NCBI RefSeq assembly: GCF_014199415.1
Contig: NZ_JACIJN010000006.1
Location: forward strand, 1-64,000
Direction: 5' to 3'
DNA from: Sphingomonas endophytica
Lineage (GTDB): Bacteria; Pseudomonadota; Alphaproteobacteria; Sphingomonadales; Sphingomonadaceae
DNA: 64,000 bases
In this document: positions 51,732-61,445 of the stretch, one piece after another
Position numbering within the stretch: the first letter of the stretch is position 1
Layout: each line of letters begins with the position of its first letter
Translations under genes and position numbers: made by a program
The notes under the pieces: generated by a model
Database searches by the model: none
What the model was told of the DNA's origin: nothing
The model's input: only the letters and a program-made list of their open reading frames with translations

Positions 51732-54053
51732 ATGCCGTCATTTGCCAGCGCCCTCGAGACCACGCTGCACAAGGCACTCGAGGCCGCGTCGTCGCGCCGC
51801 CACGAATATGCGACGCTCGAACATCTGCTGCTCGCGCTGATCGACGACGAACATGCCGGACAGGTGATGTCCGCGTGCGGCGTCGAGCTGGGCGACCTGA
51901 AAACCACCGTCGCGCACTATCTCGACACCGAGCTGGGCGCGCTCAAGGTCGATGCCGCGACCGATCCCTCCCCTACCAGCGGGTTCCAGCGCGTCGTGCA
52001 GCGTGCGATCCTGCACGTCCAGTCGTCGGGCCGCGACGAGGTGACCGGCGCCAACGTGCTGGTCGCGCTCTTCTCCGAACGCGAGAGCTATGCGGTCTAT
52101 TTCCTCCAGCAGCAGGACATGAGCCGTCTGGATGCGGTGAGCTTCATCAGCCACGGCGTCGGCAAGGGCGCAGCCACGCCCGAGGCGACCAGCGCCAAGG
52201 GCGCGCCCGAGGAAGAGAAGAAGGAAAAGGCCGAGGCGCCGGGCAAGAAGGGCGAGAGCGCGCTCAAGCAGTTCACGGTCGACCTCAACGAAAAGGCCAA
52301 GATCGGCAAGGTCGACCCGCTGATCGGGCGGTCGGCCGAGGTCGATCGCACCGTCCAGATCCTGTGCCGCCGTTCGAAGAACAATCCGCTGTACGTCGGT
52401 GATCCCGGCGTCGGCAAGACCGCGATCGCCGAGGGGCTGGCGCGCAAGATCGTCGAGGGCGACGTGCCCGACGTCCTCAAGCCCGCGGTGATCTATTCGC
52501 TCGACATGGGCGCGCTGCTCGCCGGCACCCGCTATCGCGGCGACTTCGAGGAGCGGCTGAAGGCGGTCGTCAACGAGCTGGAAAAGCTGCCCGACGCGGT
52601 GCTGTTCATCGACGAGATCCACACCGTGATCGGTGCCGGCGCGACCAGCGGCGGCGCGATGGACGCGTCGAACCTGCTCAAGCCGGCATTGTCGGGCGGC
52701 ACGATCCGCTGCATCGGCTCGACCACCTACAAGGAATTCCGCAACCACTTCGAGAAGGACCGCGCCTTGCTGCGGCGCTTCCAGAAGATCGACGTCAACG
52801 AGCCGACGATCGAGGACACGATCAAGATCCTCGCCGGGCTGCGTTCGGCGTTCGAGGAGCATCACTCGGTCAAGTACACGCCCGAGGCGATCAAGTCGGC
52901 GGTCGAGCTGTCGGCACGCTACATCAACGACCGCAAGCTGCCCGACAAGGCGATCGACGTGATCGACGAGGTCGGCGCGATGCAGATGCTGGTGGCGCCG
53001 AACAAGCGCAAGAAGACGATCACCGCCAAGGAGATCGAGGCGGTGATCGCGACGATGGCGCGCATTCCGCCGAAGAGCGTGTCGAGCGACGACAAGAAGC
53101 AGCTCGAAACGCTCGAAACCGATCTGAAGCGCGTCGTCTTCGGGCAGAATGCGGCGATCGAGAAGCTGTCGTCGGCGATCAAGCTGGCGCGCGCGGGGTT
53201 GCGCGAACCAGAGAAGCCGATCGGCAACTACCTGTTCACCGGCCCGACCGGCGTCGGCAAGACCGAGGTCGCCAAGCAACTCTCGACGATCCTCGGCATT
53301 CCGCTCCAGCGCTTCGACATGAGCGAATATATGGAGCGCCATTCGGTCAGCCGGCTGATTGGTGCGCCGCCCGGCTATGTCGGGTTCGATCAGGGCGGGC
53401 TGCTGACCGATGCGGTCGACCAGAACCCGCATTGTGTGCTGTTGCTCGATGAGATCGAGAAGGCGCATCCGGACCTGTTCAACATCCTGTTGCAGGTCAT
53501 GGACAACGGCCGCCTGACCGACCAGCACGGCAAGACCGTCGACTTCCGCAACGTCATCCTCATCATGACGACCAATGCGGGCGCGTCTGACATGGCGCGC
53601 GAGACGGTCGGCTTCGGCAATCTCACCCGCGAGGGCGAGGACGAGCAGGCGGTGCAGAAGATGTTCACGCCGGAATTCCGTAACCGGCTCGATGCGATCG
53701 TGCCGTTCGGTTATCTGCCGACCGAGGTGGTGGCGCGCGTCGTCGACAAGTTCATCCTCCAGCTCGAACTGCAGCTCGCCGACCGCGACGTGCATATCAA
53801 GCTGAGCGATGAGTCGAAGAAGTGGCTGACCGAGAAGGGCTATGACAAGCTCTATGGCGCGCGCCCGATGGGCCGGCTGATCCAGGAGAAGATCAAGCAG
53901 CCGCTCGCCGAGGAGTTGCTGTTCGGCAAGCTGGTCCATGGCGGCGAGGTCACCGTCAATCTGAAGGACAATGCGCTGACCTTCGCAATCGAGCCCGCCG
54001 CACCCAAGAAGTCGGGCAAGAAGGGCAAGGCGGCGCCGGCCGCTGCCGACTGA
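51732..54053 (+). CDS. clpA: ATP-dependent Clp protease ATP-binding subunit ClpA
   Basis: A 773-residue AAA+ unfoldase that feeds substrates to ClpP. The N-domain (about 1-145) is followed by a charged linker rich in Lys and Glu. AAA-1 has Walker [14 protein letters not shown] and Walker [12 protein letters not shown], and AAA-2 has [13 protein letters not shown] and [34 protein letters not shown] is the C-terminal sensor. AAGGAG precedes the start. The adaptor clpS, often adjacent in other bacteria, is not seen in the 150 bp upstream. Confidence 0.96.
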   Translation: MPSFASALETTLHKALEAASSRRHEYATLEHLLLALIDDEHAGQVMSACGVELGDLKTTVAHYLDTELGALKVDAATDPSPTSGFQRVVQRAILHVQSSGRDEVTGANVLVALFSERESYAVYFLQQQDMSRLDAVSFISHGVGKGAATPEATSAKGAPEEEKKEKAEAPGKKGESALKQFTVDLNEKAKIGKVDPLIGRSAEVDRTVQILCRRSKNNPLYVGDPGVGKTAIAEGLARKIVEGDVPDVLKPAVIYSLDMGALLAGTRYRGDFEERLKAVVNELEKLPDAVLFIDEIHTVIGAGATSGGAMDASNLLKPALSGGTIRCIGSTTYKEFRNHFEKDRALLRRFQKIDVNEPTIEDTIKILAGLRSAFEEHHSVKYTPEAIKSAVELSARYINDRKLPDKAIDVIDEVGAMQMLVAPNKRKKTITAKEIEAVIATMARIPPKSVSSDDKKQLETLETDLKRVVFGQNAAIEKLSSAIKLARAGLREPEKPIGNYLFTGPTGVGKTEVAKQLSTILGIPLQRFDMSEYMERHSVSRLIGAPPGYVGFDQGGLLTDAVDQNPHCVLLLDEIEKAHPDLFNILLQVMDNGRLTDQHGKTVDFRNVILIMTTNAGASDMARETVGFGNLTREGEDEQAVQKMFTPEFRNRLDAIVPFGYLPTEVVARVVDKFILQLELQLADRDVHIKLSDESKKWLTEKGYDKLYGARPMGRLIQEKIKQPLAEELLFGKLVHGGEVTVNLKDNALTFAIEPAAPKKSGKKGKAAPAAAD

Positions 54054-54060
54054 CCGGGCG

Positions 54061-54090
54061 ACGGGTCGGGCCTGACCGCGCCCGACCCGT
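54061..54090 (+). terminator. Putative terminator after clpA
   Basis: ACGGGTCGGGC (54061-54071) pairs perfectly with GCCCGACCCGT (54080-54090) over 11 bp, with an 8-nt loop, and is followed by TAACCTTTCC. The T-run is short. Confidence 0.6.
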
Positions 54091-54240
54091 TAACCTTTCC
54101 TGCGACGCCTGCGGCCGTGCGCATCGCGCGGAAATCGCCCCGATTGCCGCCGGTCCGACCCGCTATACCGGAGTAACGGCGTTTACGATTTTTCGGCGTG
54201 CATTAACCTTCTGTTTGCTATTCTTTTTTAGCTTTGCCGC

Positions 54241-55902
54241 ATGGCGGGGAGGATCATCAGTCGGGTTGTAGCGGCTTGGGTCGTGATCCTTAGCGCGCTG
54301 CTGCTGGCGCCGACGGCATCGGCCAGCACCGACCTGGTCCTGCGCACCTGCTTCCGCGCCGCGTCGGCCGGCGATCGGCCGGAGCGATTGTTCGGGAGCG
54401 GCGGCGGGTTCGACTGCACGCATACGCAACGTAGCGCGCCGCCCGGCGATTACTGGGTCCGCTCGTCGCCCCTGCCCGCGGTCGGCCCCGACATCGTCGT
54501 GCGATCGGGCAGCCTGTGGCAGGAGCGCGTCACGCTCTACGTCCGCTACGCCGATGGCACGCTGCGCTCGGTCGGCTTCAGCAGCGCGAGTGCGTGGCGC
54601 TATCTGCAACTCGGCGCCGCCTTCGAGATGCCGCTGCCCGCTGCCGCTGCGCCGCCCGTCCAGTTGCTGTGGCACGTCCGCGGCGCCGCAAACCTGCGCG
54701 GGCTGGTCTTGCAGCCGCAATTGCTCTCGCCCGACGTGGCGCAGCGCCACGCCTTGCAACTGACTGCCTTTTACGCCGGCTTCGTCGGGTTAGCCGGCGC
54801 GCTGCTGATCTTCAACATCGCGCTGGGGGCAGCGCTGCGGCAGCGCTTCCACCTGCCCTATTGCGCGATGGTGGTGTTCCTGATCGGCTATGCCGCGAGC
54901 AGCTCGGGGCTGTTGGGGCAGGTCGCCGGGCTCGACAACAATCTGCGGCTGCGGATCAACGTGCTGCTGCTCGCCGCGACCCTGTGCAGCGCCATGCTGT
55001 TCGCGCGGCGCTTCTTCGCGCCGCGAGTGACCCGCGGCTGGCTGCGCCCCGCGATCGATACCGCCATTGCCGCGCTGCTCGCCGCCTCGCTCGCCTATGT
55101 GCTGTTCATGCCGCATCTGGCGCGGCTGCTCGACCGGGTGATGACGCTCGCCTTCTTCGCCACGCTGCTGCTCACGCTGCCGTTGTTGTGGCGCGGCTGG
55201 CATGCCGAGGATCGCTATGCACGCGTCTTCGCCTTCGCCTGGGGGCTGCCGCTGCTCACCGCCACCGCACGCGTGCTGCAGGCGCTGAACCTGCTCGACT
55301 GGAGCTTCTGGATCGACAATTCGACGCTGATCGCGATGGCGCTGGAAGCCGGGTGCAGCGCGCTGGCGATCGCGTGGCGGATCAAGCAACTGAACGAGGA
55401 TTGCGATCAGGCGCGCGAGCAGGAGCTACGCGCGCGGCTGCTGGCCGACAGCGATCCGCTAACCGGGCTCATGAACCGGCGCAGCTTCCTGCGTGAGGCG
55501 ATCGGCCGGTCCGAGCCGCATGTGCTGGTGCTGGTCGACATCGACCATTTCAAGCGCGTCAACGAAACGCTCGGCCACGATGGCGGCGATCAGGTCCTGC
55601 GGGTCTTCGCCGACGCCTTGCGCCACTCGGTCCCGCCCGAGGCGTTGCTTGCACGGTTCGGCGGCGAGGAGTTCGCGGTGCTCGCCCCCGCCGCGGCGAT
55701 CGCCTTGCCCGAGACGATCCTGATGCAGATCCGCGCCGCGACGATGCCGTTCGATCTCGCGGTCACCGCGTCGCTGGGCAGCGAATGCGGGGCGATCGCC
55801 AGCGAGGCGGACTGGAAGCTGCTCTACCGCCGCGCCGACGACGCCTTGTTCGCCGCCAAGCGCGCCGGACGCGACCGGCTCCGCTGGGCCGAAGCCGCGT
55901 AG
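54241..55902 (+). CDS. Membrane diguanylate cyclase (7TM + GGDEF)
   Basis: A 553-residue membrane sensor. A signal-like first segment (VVILSALLLAPTASA) precedes a periplasmic region of about 150 residues, then about seven hydrophobic segments between residues 180 and 385. A C-terminal GGDEF domain follows with DPLTGLMNRRSFLREA and the active motif RFGGEEF near residue 475, so it should make c-di-GMP. The GGEEF variant is catalytically competent in the family. The periplasmic part resembles 7TMR-DISM sensors, which bind carbohydrates. With the PilZ protein at 32 kb it gives a partial c-di-GMP circuit. Confidence 0.85.
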   Translation: MAGRIISRVVAAWVVILSALLLAPTASASTDLVLRTCFRAASAGDRPERLFGSGGGFDCTHTQRSAPPGDYWVRSSPLPAVGPDIVVRSGSLWQERVTLYVRYADGTLRSVGFSSASAWRYLQLGAAFEMPLPAAAAPPVQLLWHVRGAANLRGLVLQPQLLSPDVAQRHALQLTAFYAGFVGLAGALLIFNIALGAALRQRFHLPYCAMVVFLIGYAASSSGLLGQVAGLDNNLRLRINVLLLAATLCSAMLFARRFFAPRVTRGWLRPAIDTAIAALLAASLAYVLFMPHLARLLDRVMTLAFFATLLLTLPLLWRGWHAEDRYARVFAFAWGLPLLTATARVLQALNLLDWSFWIDNSTLIAMALEAGCSALAIAWRIKQLNEDCDQAREQELRARLLADSDPLTGLMNRRSFLREAIGRSEPHVLVLVDIDHFKRVNETLGHDGGDQVLRVFADALRHSVPPEALLARFGGEEFAVLAPAAAIALPETILMQIRAATMPFDLAVTASLGSECGAIASEADWKLLYRRADDALFAAKRAGRDRLRWAEAA

Positions 55903-55999
55903 CGCAGCCGCCGACGAACGCCGCGCGCTGTGCGGCCACCCGCTGTCGCCGCGTCTTCGTTTCTGCTACGATCACCGTGGTTTGAAGAGGGACGCCGTC

Positions 56000-56227
56000 A
56001 TGCCGCAACCGCCTGATTATCGCCGTCGCCGCGCCGCCGTCGTCGCGCTGGGTGCGCTGATGCTGGTCTGCGCGGGGCATCGCACCCCGATGATCGGCAC
56101 GCTGTCGATCTCGATCGACGACCGGCTGACCGCGCAGGTCGACGCCGACTGGACGCCGCCGGTGGCGCAAGCGATCGCCGGGGCGGGGCAGGCCGGGGCC
56201 GTGATCGGGACGCTGTTCCAGCGCTGA
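56000..56227 (+). CDS. Small hypothetical membrane-anchored protein
   Basis: 75 residues. A basic N-terminus (PQPPDYRRRRAAV) precedes a hydrophobic segment (VVALGALMLVCAGHRTP), then a hydrophilic tail (GTLSISIDDRLTAQVDADW). GAAGAGG lies upstream. It looks like an inner-membrane or exported small protein; the family is not recognised. It is plausible because of the Shine-Dalgarno and hydropathy pattern. Confidence 0.5.
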   Translation: MPQPPDYRRRRAAVVALGALMLVCAGHRTPMIGTLSISIDDRLTAQVDADWTPPVAQAIAGAGQAGAVIGTLFQR

Positions 56228-56267
56228 TCCGCTTGCACGCCGCGGTTTGTTGCTTACAATCGTGTCA

Positions 56268-57977
56268 ATGACTGGAGAGCATGCCTGGCGCACCGCCTAT
56301 CGCCATCCCGTGCCATGGGATTCCGATTACCCGCCGCTGTCGATGCCGGCCTTGTTCGACGCAGCCGCGGCGCGCCATGCCGACCGGCCCGCGATCGACT
56401 TTCTCGGGCGCCGGTATAGCTATGCCGAGCTGGCCGACGGCGTGCGCCGCGTCGCGACCGGGCTGGCGGCGCTCGGCTATGGCAAGGGTGACCGCATCGG
56501 GCTGTTCCTCCCCAACGTCCCGCATTATCTCGCCGCCTATCACGGCGCGCTGCGGCTCGGGGCGACGGTGGTCAATTTCTCGCCGCTCTATTCAGTCGAG
56601 GAATTGTGCCATCAGGTCGAGGATTCGGGGACGCGCGTGCTGTTCACCGTCTCGGCCAGCGCACTGCTGCCGACCGCGCTCAAGGTGCTGGAGAAAAGCG
56701 GGCTCGAACGGCTGGTGGTCGGATCGGTCGCCGGCGTCCTGCCCCCCGCCAAATCGATCGCCTATCGCCTGTTCAAACGCGCCGAGACCATGCCGCGCCC
56801 CGACGATCCGCGCGTCCTCGCCTTCTCGCAGCTGATCGCCAACGACGGTGCGCTGTCACCGCCCACAATCGACCCGCAACACGACATCGCGCTAATCCAG
56901 TACACCGGCGGCACCACCGGCGTGCCGAAGGGCGCGATGCTCACCCACGCCAATGTCAGCGCCAACGCGCGGCAGGTCGCGCAGCTCGATCCGCATCCGG
57001 AGGCGGGCGACCGCATCCTCGGGGTGCTGCCGCTGTTCCACGTCTTCGCCAATACCTGCGTGATGAACCGCACGATCGTCACCGGCGGCGAGATGGTGCT
57101 GCTGCCGCGCTTCGACGCTGCGCAGGCGCTGGCGACGATCACGCGCACCAAGCCGACCTCGCTCCCCGGCGTCCCGACCATGTACCAGGCGCTGCTCGAT
57201 CACCCGAAGCTGGCGCAGACCGATTTCGCGTCGCTGCGTGTCTGCATCTCGGGTGGCGCGCCGCTCAATGCCGAACTGAAGACGCGCTGGGAAGCGGCGA
57301 CTCATTCGATGCTGATCGAGGGCTATGGCCTCTCGGAGAGCACCGGCGTGCTGACCACCAACCCTTATGAGGGCGGGCAGAAGGCCGGGACGATCGGGCA
57401 GCCGCTTCCCGCGACACGGCTGCGGCTGGTTGACAAGGAGGATGCCACGCTGCCGGCTCCGGACGGCCAGCCCGGCGAGATCGTCGCGCTCGGGCCGCAG
57501 ATCATGGCCGGCTATTGGAACCGCCCGGACGCCGACGAGACGACCTTCGCGGTCGATGCGGAGGGACGCAAATGGCTGCGGACCGGCGATGTCGGAACGA
57601 TCGACGACGACGGCTTCATCGCGATCGTCGACCGGCTCAAGGACATGATCTCGGTCGGCGGGTTCAAGGTCTTCCCCAGCCAGATCGAGGCGATCCTGTA
57701 CCATCACGAAGCGGTGCGCGAAGCGCTGGTGATCGGCCTGCCGGATCCATATCGCGGCGAGGTGCCGCGCGCCTATGTCACCCTGAACGAGGGGATGGAC
57801 GCGGAGGGTGCGGCACTGGCCGCATGGCTCAATCCACAACTCGGCAAGCACGAGCGCGTCGACCGCGTGGTGGTGCGCGCGACCATGCCCAAGACGATGA
57901 TCGGCAAGCTGAGCCGCAAGGACCTGATCGCCGAGATCAAGGCCGAAATGGAAAACCCGCCGATCACGCCGGCGTGA
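56268..57977 (+). CDS. Long-chain fatty acid-CoA ligase
   Basis: A 569-residue ANL-superfamily enzyme that activates fatty acids with ATP and CoA. The phosphate loop is IQYTGGTTGVPKGAM. The A5 motif is EGYGLSESTGV, and the hinge and Gly motif are in GWLRTGD-like KWLRTGDVGTIDDDGF and VDRLKDMISVGGFKVFP. The invariant Lys near the C-terminus is in MIGKLSRKDL. The ATG at 56268 was chosen over 56247. It is probably an FadD-type enzyme; chain length is not known. Confidence 0.92.
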   Translation: MTGEHAWRTAYRHPVPWDSDYPPLSMPALFDAAAARHADRPAIDFLGRRYSYAELADGVRRVATGLAALGYGKGDRIGLFLPNVPHYLAAYHGALRLGATVVNFSPLYSVEELCHQVEDSGTRVLFTVSASALLPTALKVLEKSGLERLVVGSVAGVLPPAKSIAYRLFKRAETMPRPDDPRVLAFSQLIANDGALSPPTIDPQHDIALIQYTGGTTGVPKGAMLTHANVSANARQVAQLDPHPEAGDRILGVLPLFHVFANTCVMNRTIVTGGEMVLLPRFDAAQALATITRTKPTSLPGVPTMYQALLDHPKLAQTDFASLRVCISGGAPLNAELKTRWEAATHSMLIEGYGLSESTGVLTTNPYEGGQKAGTIGQPLPATRLRLVDKEDATLPAPDGQPGEIVALGPQIMAGYWNRPDADETTFAVDAEGRKWLRTGDVGTIDDDGFIAIVDRLKDMISVGGFKVFPSQIEAILYHHEAVREALVIGLPDPYRGEVPRAYVTLNEGMDAEGAALAAWLNPQLGKHERVDRVVVRATMPKTMIGKLSRKDLIAEIKAEMENPPITPA

Positions 57978-57984
57978 GTTTCGA

Positions 57985-58101
57985 TAAGCCCTCTCCCCCA
58001 TGGGGAGAGGGTTGGGTGAGGGGCCGGTGTCTCACCGAGACGAACCTCTCTGCGAGGCCCCAGCCCCTCACCCCGCCCTCTCCCCAGAGGGGAGCGGGAG
58101 A
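57985..58101. repeat. REP family B inverted pair without cargo
   Basis: TAAGCCCTCTCCCC-CAT-GGGGAGAGGGTTGGGTGAGGGG (57985-58023) and an inverted partner CCCCTCACCCCGCCCTCTCCCC...GGGGAGCGGGAG (58064-58101), separated by 40 nt. It is the same family as the repeats bounding the DUF559 gene (TAAGCCC start, palindrome, TTGGG-GGG tail). Confidence 0.8.
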
Positions 58102-58109
58102 AGCAGCAA

Positions 58110-58631
58110 TCACCCGCCGACGACCACCGTCACCGCGCGGCGGTTCTGCGCCCAGCTCTGCTCGTCCGAGCCCAGCGCGACCGGGCGTTCCTTGCCATAG
58201 CTGATCACGCTGATCCGCGACGGCGCGATCCCGCGCGCGGCGAGATAGTTCTTCGCGGCATTGGCGCGACGATCGCCCAGCGCCAGATTATATTCGCGCG
58301 TCCCGCGCTCGTCGGCATGGCCTTCGATCGTGATCGTCACGTTGTTGTAGCGCTGCAGCCACTCGGCCTGCGAATCGAGAATGCCGCGCGCGGTGGCGTC
58401 GATGTCATATTGATCGAGCCCGAACAGCACGGTGTCGCCCTGCGTCGAGCGCTTGAAATCGGCCGCCGAACCGGGGGTGACGCCGCCATTGGGATCGACC
58501 GGACCGGTCGCGGTGCCCTGTGTCGGCGCCACGCCCGGCGCCGGCGGCAGCACCTCGGGACGCTTCTTGGAACAGGCGGCGGTCGCGACCAGCGCGGTCG
58601 CCATCAACAGGGTGGTGGTCAGACGGGCCAT
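58110..58631 (-). CDS. pal: Peptidoglycan-associated lipoprotein Pal
   Basis: A 173-residue outer-membrane lipoprotein that links the outer membrane to peptidoglycan. The signal peptide ends in LVATAACS with Cys20 the lipidation site. The OmpA-like domain has TITIEGHADERGTREYNLAL and DRRANAAKNYL, the peptidoglycan-binding motif. It is the last gene of the Tol-Pal operon, 30 bp after tolB. Confidence 0.96.
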   Translation of the reverse strand: MARLTTTLLMATALVATAACSKKRPEVLPPAPGVAPTQGTATGPVDPNGGVTPGSAADFKRSTQGDTVLFGLDQYDIDATARGILDSQAEWLQRYNNVTITIEGHADERGTREYNLALGDRRANAAKNYLAARGIAPSRISVISYGKERPVALGSDEQSWAQNRRAVTVVVGG

Positions 58632-58661
58632 CGAGTGTCTCCTCTATGATCGTTCACGATA

Positions 58662-60041
58662 TTACGGGCGAAGCGGTCCCCAGGCGGGGTCCGATCCGTC
58701 GAGCGGGGTGGGCACGCGGCGTTCGTTGACCCCGGTGAGGTCGACCGACCACAGATCGGCCTTGCCGGCGTTGCCGCGCCCCTGGCGGAAGAACATCAGC
58801 ACCCGCCCGTTCGGGCTCCAAGAGGGACCTTCGTCCTGCCAGCTGTTGGTGAGCAGCTTCTCGCCCTGCCCGCTCGGGCTCATGACGCCGATCCGGAACG
58901 CGCCCTGGATCTTGGTGAAGGCGATCAGGTCGCCGCGCGGGCTCCACACCGGGGTGGCGTAGCGCCCGCCGCCGAAGCTGATCCGCTGCTGGTTCGATCC
59001 GTCGGCGTTCATCACATACAGCTGCTGCCCGCCCGAGCGGTCGCTTTCGAACACGATCTTCGAGCCGTCGGGCGAATAGCTGCCGCCGGTGTCGATCCCC
59101 GGCGAGGTGGTCAGCCGCTGCGGCGTGCCGCCCGATGCCGGGACGCGATACAGATCCGTGTTCCCTGCCTGCGCCATCGAGAACAGGATGTAGCGGCCAT
59201 CCGGCGAGAAGCGCGGCGCAAAGGTGGTCGCGACATTCTGCACCACCAGCCGCTGCCGCCCCGAGCCGAGATCGTAGACGTAGATCGCCGGGGTCTTGCC
59301 GACATAGCTCATGTAGACGATCGACTGCTGGTTCGGCGCGAAGCGCGGGGTCAGCACGATCGACGAGCCGGTGGTCAGGAAGCGGCTGTTCGCGCCGTCC
59401 TGGTCCATGATCGCCAGCCGCTTGATGCGGTTCGCCTTCGGCCCGGTTTCGCTGACATAGACGACGCGGCTGTCGAAATACGCACCCTCGCCGGTCAGCC
59501 GGGTGTAGACCATGTCGGCGCATTTATGCCCGGCACGCCGCCAGTCGGACGGCGGGACCACGAACCCCTGTCGCGTCAGCTGCGTCTGCGCCGACACGTC
59601 GTACAGGTAGCAACCGACCGTCAGCGTCCCGTCGCCATTGGCGCGGATATAGCCCTGCACCAAAGCCTGCGCGCCCGAACCCGCCCAGTAATCGAACGCC
59701 GGCGCGGTTACCTCTGGGAAGGCGATCGCGCGCGTTCGGCCGGGCGCGAGCGGGTTGAACAGCCCGGAACTGCGCAGGTCGTTGCTGACGATCTCCGCCA
59801 GCTGCCGCCCGAGCTGGTCGGTCGAGCCCGCCGCGGTCTGCACCACCGCCTGCGTCGGCATCGGCGGAATCGCGATCGGCATCGGCGCGGAGATGCCGCC
59901 GGTAACGTCGACCTCCAGCGGTGGCGGGGTCTGCCCGGCCGGGGCCGCGCCCGTGCCGAGCGGGGTCGCCGCGGGCGGCACCTGCTGCGCGAGCGCAGGG
60001 GTGGAGACGAGCGTGGCGAGGAGGAGCAGCCGGAGTCGCAT
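58662..60041 (-). CDS. tolB: Tol-Pal system beta-propeller protein TolB
   Basis: A 459-residue periplasmic protein. The signal peptide (LLLLATLVSTPALA) ends near residue 20. The N-terminal domain (DLRSSGLFNPL) is followed by a six-bladed propeller with repeated SPDGRYILF, SPDGSKIVF and SPRGDLIAF. The ATG at 60041 overlaps the tolA stop by ATGA. It binds Pal and TolA and is needed for outer-membrane constriction. Confidence 0.95.
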   Translation of the reverse strand: MRLRLLLLATLVSTPALAQQVPPAATPLGTGAAPAGQTPPPLEVDVTGGISAPMPIAIPPMPTQAVVQTAAGSTDQLGRQLAEIVSNDLRSSGLFNPLAPGRTRAIAFPEVTAPAFDYWAGSGAQALVQGYIRANGDGTLTVGCYLYDVSAQTQLTRQGFVVPPSDWRRAGHKCADMVYTRLTGEGAYFDSRVVYVSETGPKANRIKRLAIMDQDGANSRFLTTGSSIVLTPRFAPNQQSIVYMSYVGKTPAIYVYDLGSGRQRLVVQNVATTFAPRFSPDGRYILFSMAQAGNTDLYRVPASGGTPQRLTTSPGIDTGGSYSPDGSKIVFESDRSGGQQLYVMNADGSNQQRISFGGGRYATPVWSPRGDLIAFTKIQGAFRIGVMSPSGQGEKLLTNSWQDEGPSWSPNGRVLMFFRQGRGNAGKADLWSVDLTGVNERRVPTPLDGSDPAWGPLRP

Positions 60042-61012
60042 CACCGCAGTTTCCAATTATAGTTGATGTTGCTCCACCCCCCATTGGCGGTGGAATAATA
60101 TTCTGCCGGCAATTTCAACGGCGAACAGCCCTTGAATGCCGCAATTCCGAGATCGACGACGCGCCGGGCGTAGCGGCGGTTGTCGTCGTCGACGCCGTTC
60201 TGGCGCACCACGGTCGGCGTCGCCGACAGCGTGCCGTCGCGGTTGAGCCGCAGGTTCAGCGTCGTGACGATCTGGTTCGCGCCGGGGCCGGGATCGACCT
60301 GCCGGTCGGCGCACGGCTGGATCTGCCGCGCGATCGCCTGCTGGATCGCCGCCAGCGCCCTGCCATCGACGCGCGCGGCGGACGGCGGCGCGTCATTGGG
60401 CTGGGCGTTGCTCTTCTCGGCGGTCAGGCCCTTGAGGAAGTCGCTACCCAGCCGGCTGCCGCGCGGCTTCTCGCCCTTGGCGGTCTCGGTCTTGCCCTTG
60501 CCCTTCGAAGCGGCGGGCGCGGCCGAGGACTTGCTCGACGCCGCGGCGCTCTCCTGCTTCTTCGGCGCCGGCTTGGCGGCAGCCTTCTCCGCCGCCGGGG
60601 GTGCCGGCTTGGGGTTCGGTTGCGGCTTCGGGACCGGCTTCGGTGCGGGGGCAGGCTTGGGCGCCGGCTTCGGCGGGGCCGGCTTGGGGGGCGCGGGCTT
60701 GGCGACCGGCTTGGGCTCGGGCTGCGGTGCCGGCTCGGGGACCGGTGCGGGCACCGGCTGCGGCGGCGCCTCGGCGGGCGGCGGCGCTTCCTCGGGCTCG
60801 CCGACATCGGGCGCGACCGCCTGCGACGGGGCTTCGGTCTGCTGCGGGGCCGCCGCCTCCAGCGCAACATCCTTGACGAGGCTGACCTCGACCGGATTCT
60901 GCTTCAGCTTGACCGGGTTGGGCGTGGCGAGGAACCCGACCGACAGCACGCCGAACAGCAGGACGTGTCCCGCAACGGCCAGCCCCAGCCCGATCTTCTC
61001 GCCACGCTCCAC
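60041..61012 (-). CDS. tolA: Tol-Pal system inner-membrane protein TolA
   Basis: A 323-residue TolA. One membrane segment near residues 10-30 (LGLAVAGHVLLFGVLSVGFL) is followed by a long Pro/Ala/Lys-rich periplasmic stretch (repeated PKPAPPKP units) and a C-terminal TonB/TolA-like domain (AAIQQAIARQIQPCADR). It starts with GTG at 61012, 1 bp after the tolR stop. It transmits the proton-motive energy from TolQ-TolR to TolB and Pal. Confidence 0.9.
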   Translation of the reverse strand: MERGEKIGLGLAVAGHVLLFGVLSVGFLATPNPVKLKQNPVEVSLVKDVALEAAAPQQTEAPSQAVAPDVGEPEEAPPPAEAPPQPVPAPVPEPAPQPEPKPVAKPAPPKPAPPKPAPKPAPAPKPVPKPQPNPKPAPPAAEKAAAKPAPKKQESAAASSKSSAAPAASKGKGKTETAKGEKPRGSRLGSDFLKGLTAEKSNAQPNDAPPSAARVDGRALAAIQQAIARQIQPCADRQVDPGPGANQIVTTLNLRLNRDGTLSATPTVVRQNGVDDDNRRYARRVVDLGIAAFKGCSPLKLPAEYYSTANGGWSNINYNWKLR

Positions 61013-61013
61013 C

Positions 61014-61445
61014 TTATTCCTCGCCGACCGTCACCAGCGCGACGCGGTTCAGGCCCGCCCGGTTCAGCTCGCCCATCACGCGCATCACGCGCCCGTAATC
61101 CAGCCCGCGATCGGCGCGCAGGAACACCTGCGGCGGCGCGTTGCCTTTTGCGGTTTCGGCGATCGTGGCGAGCCGCGCGGGCAGCGCGTCGGACGCGACT
61201 TCTTCCTTGGCGATGAAGATCCGGCCCTGTTCGTCGAGCGATATCTCGGTCGGCTGCTGCTCCTGGTCGAGCGGCTTGGCGCGGCTGTCGGGCAGGTTCA
61301 CCGGCACGCCCTGCGTCAACAGCGGCGCGGTGACCATGAAGATGATGAGCAGCACCAGCATCACGTCGACCAGCGGCGTGACGTTGATCTCCGCCATCGG
61401 CGCGCGCCGCCCCTTGCCCCGCGCGGAAGGCAAATGCATCGCCAT
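61014..61445 (-). CDS. tolR: TolR (ExbD family)
   Basis: A 143-residue protein with one membrane segment; INVTPLVDVMLVLLIIFMVT includes the conserved Asp of the ion channel. The periplasmic part follows (ISLDEQGRIFIAKEEV). The ATG at 61445 overlaps the tolQ stop (TGATG). It works with TolQ as a stator. Confidence 0.95.
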   Translation of the reverse strand: MAMHLPSARGKGRRAPMAEINVTPLVDVMLVLLIIFMVTAPLLTQGVPVNLPDSRAKPLDQEQQPTEISLDEQGRIFIAKEEVASDALPARLATIAETAKGNAPPQVFLRADRGLDYGRVMRVMGELNRAGLNRVALVTVGEE

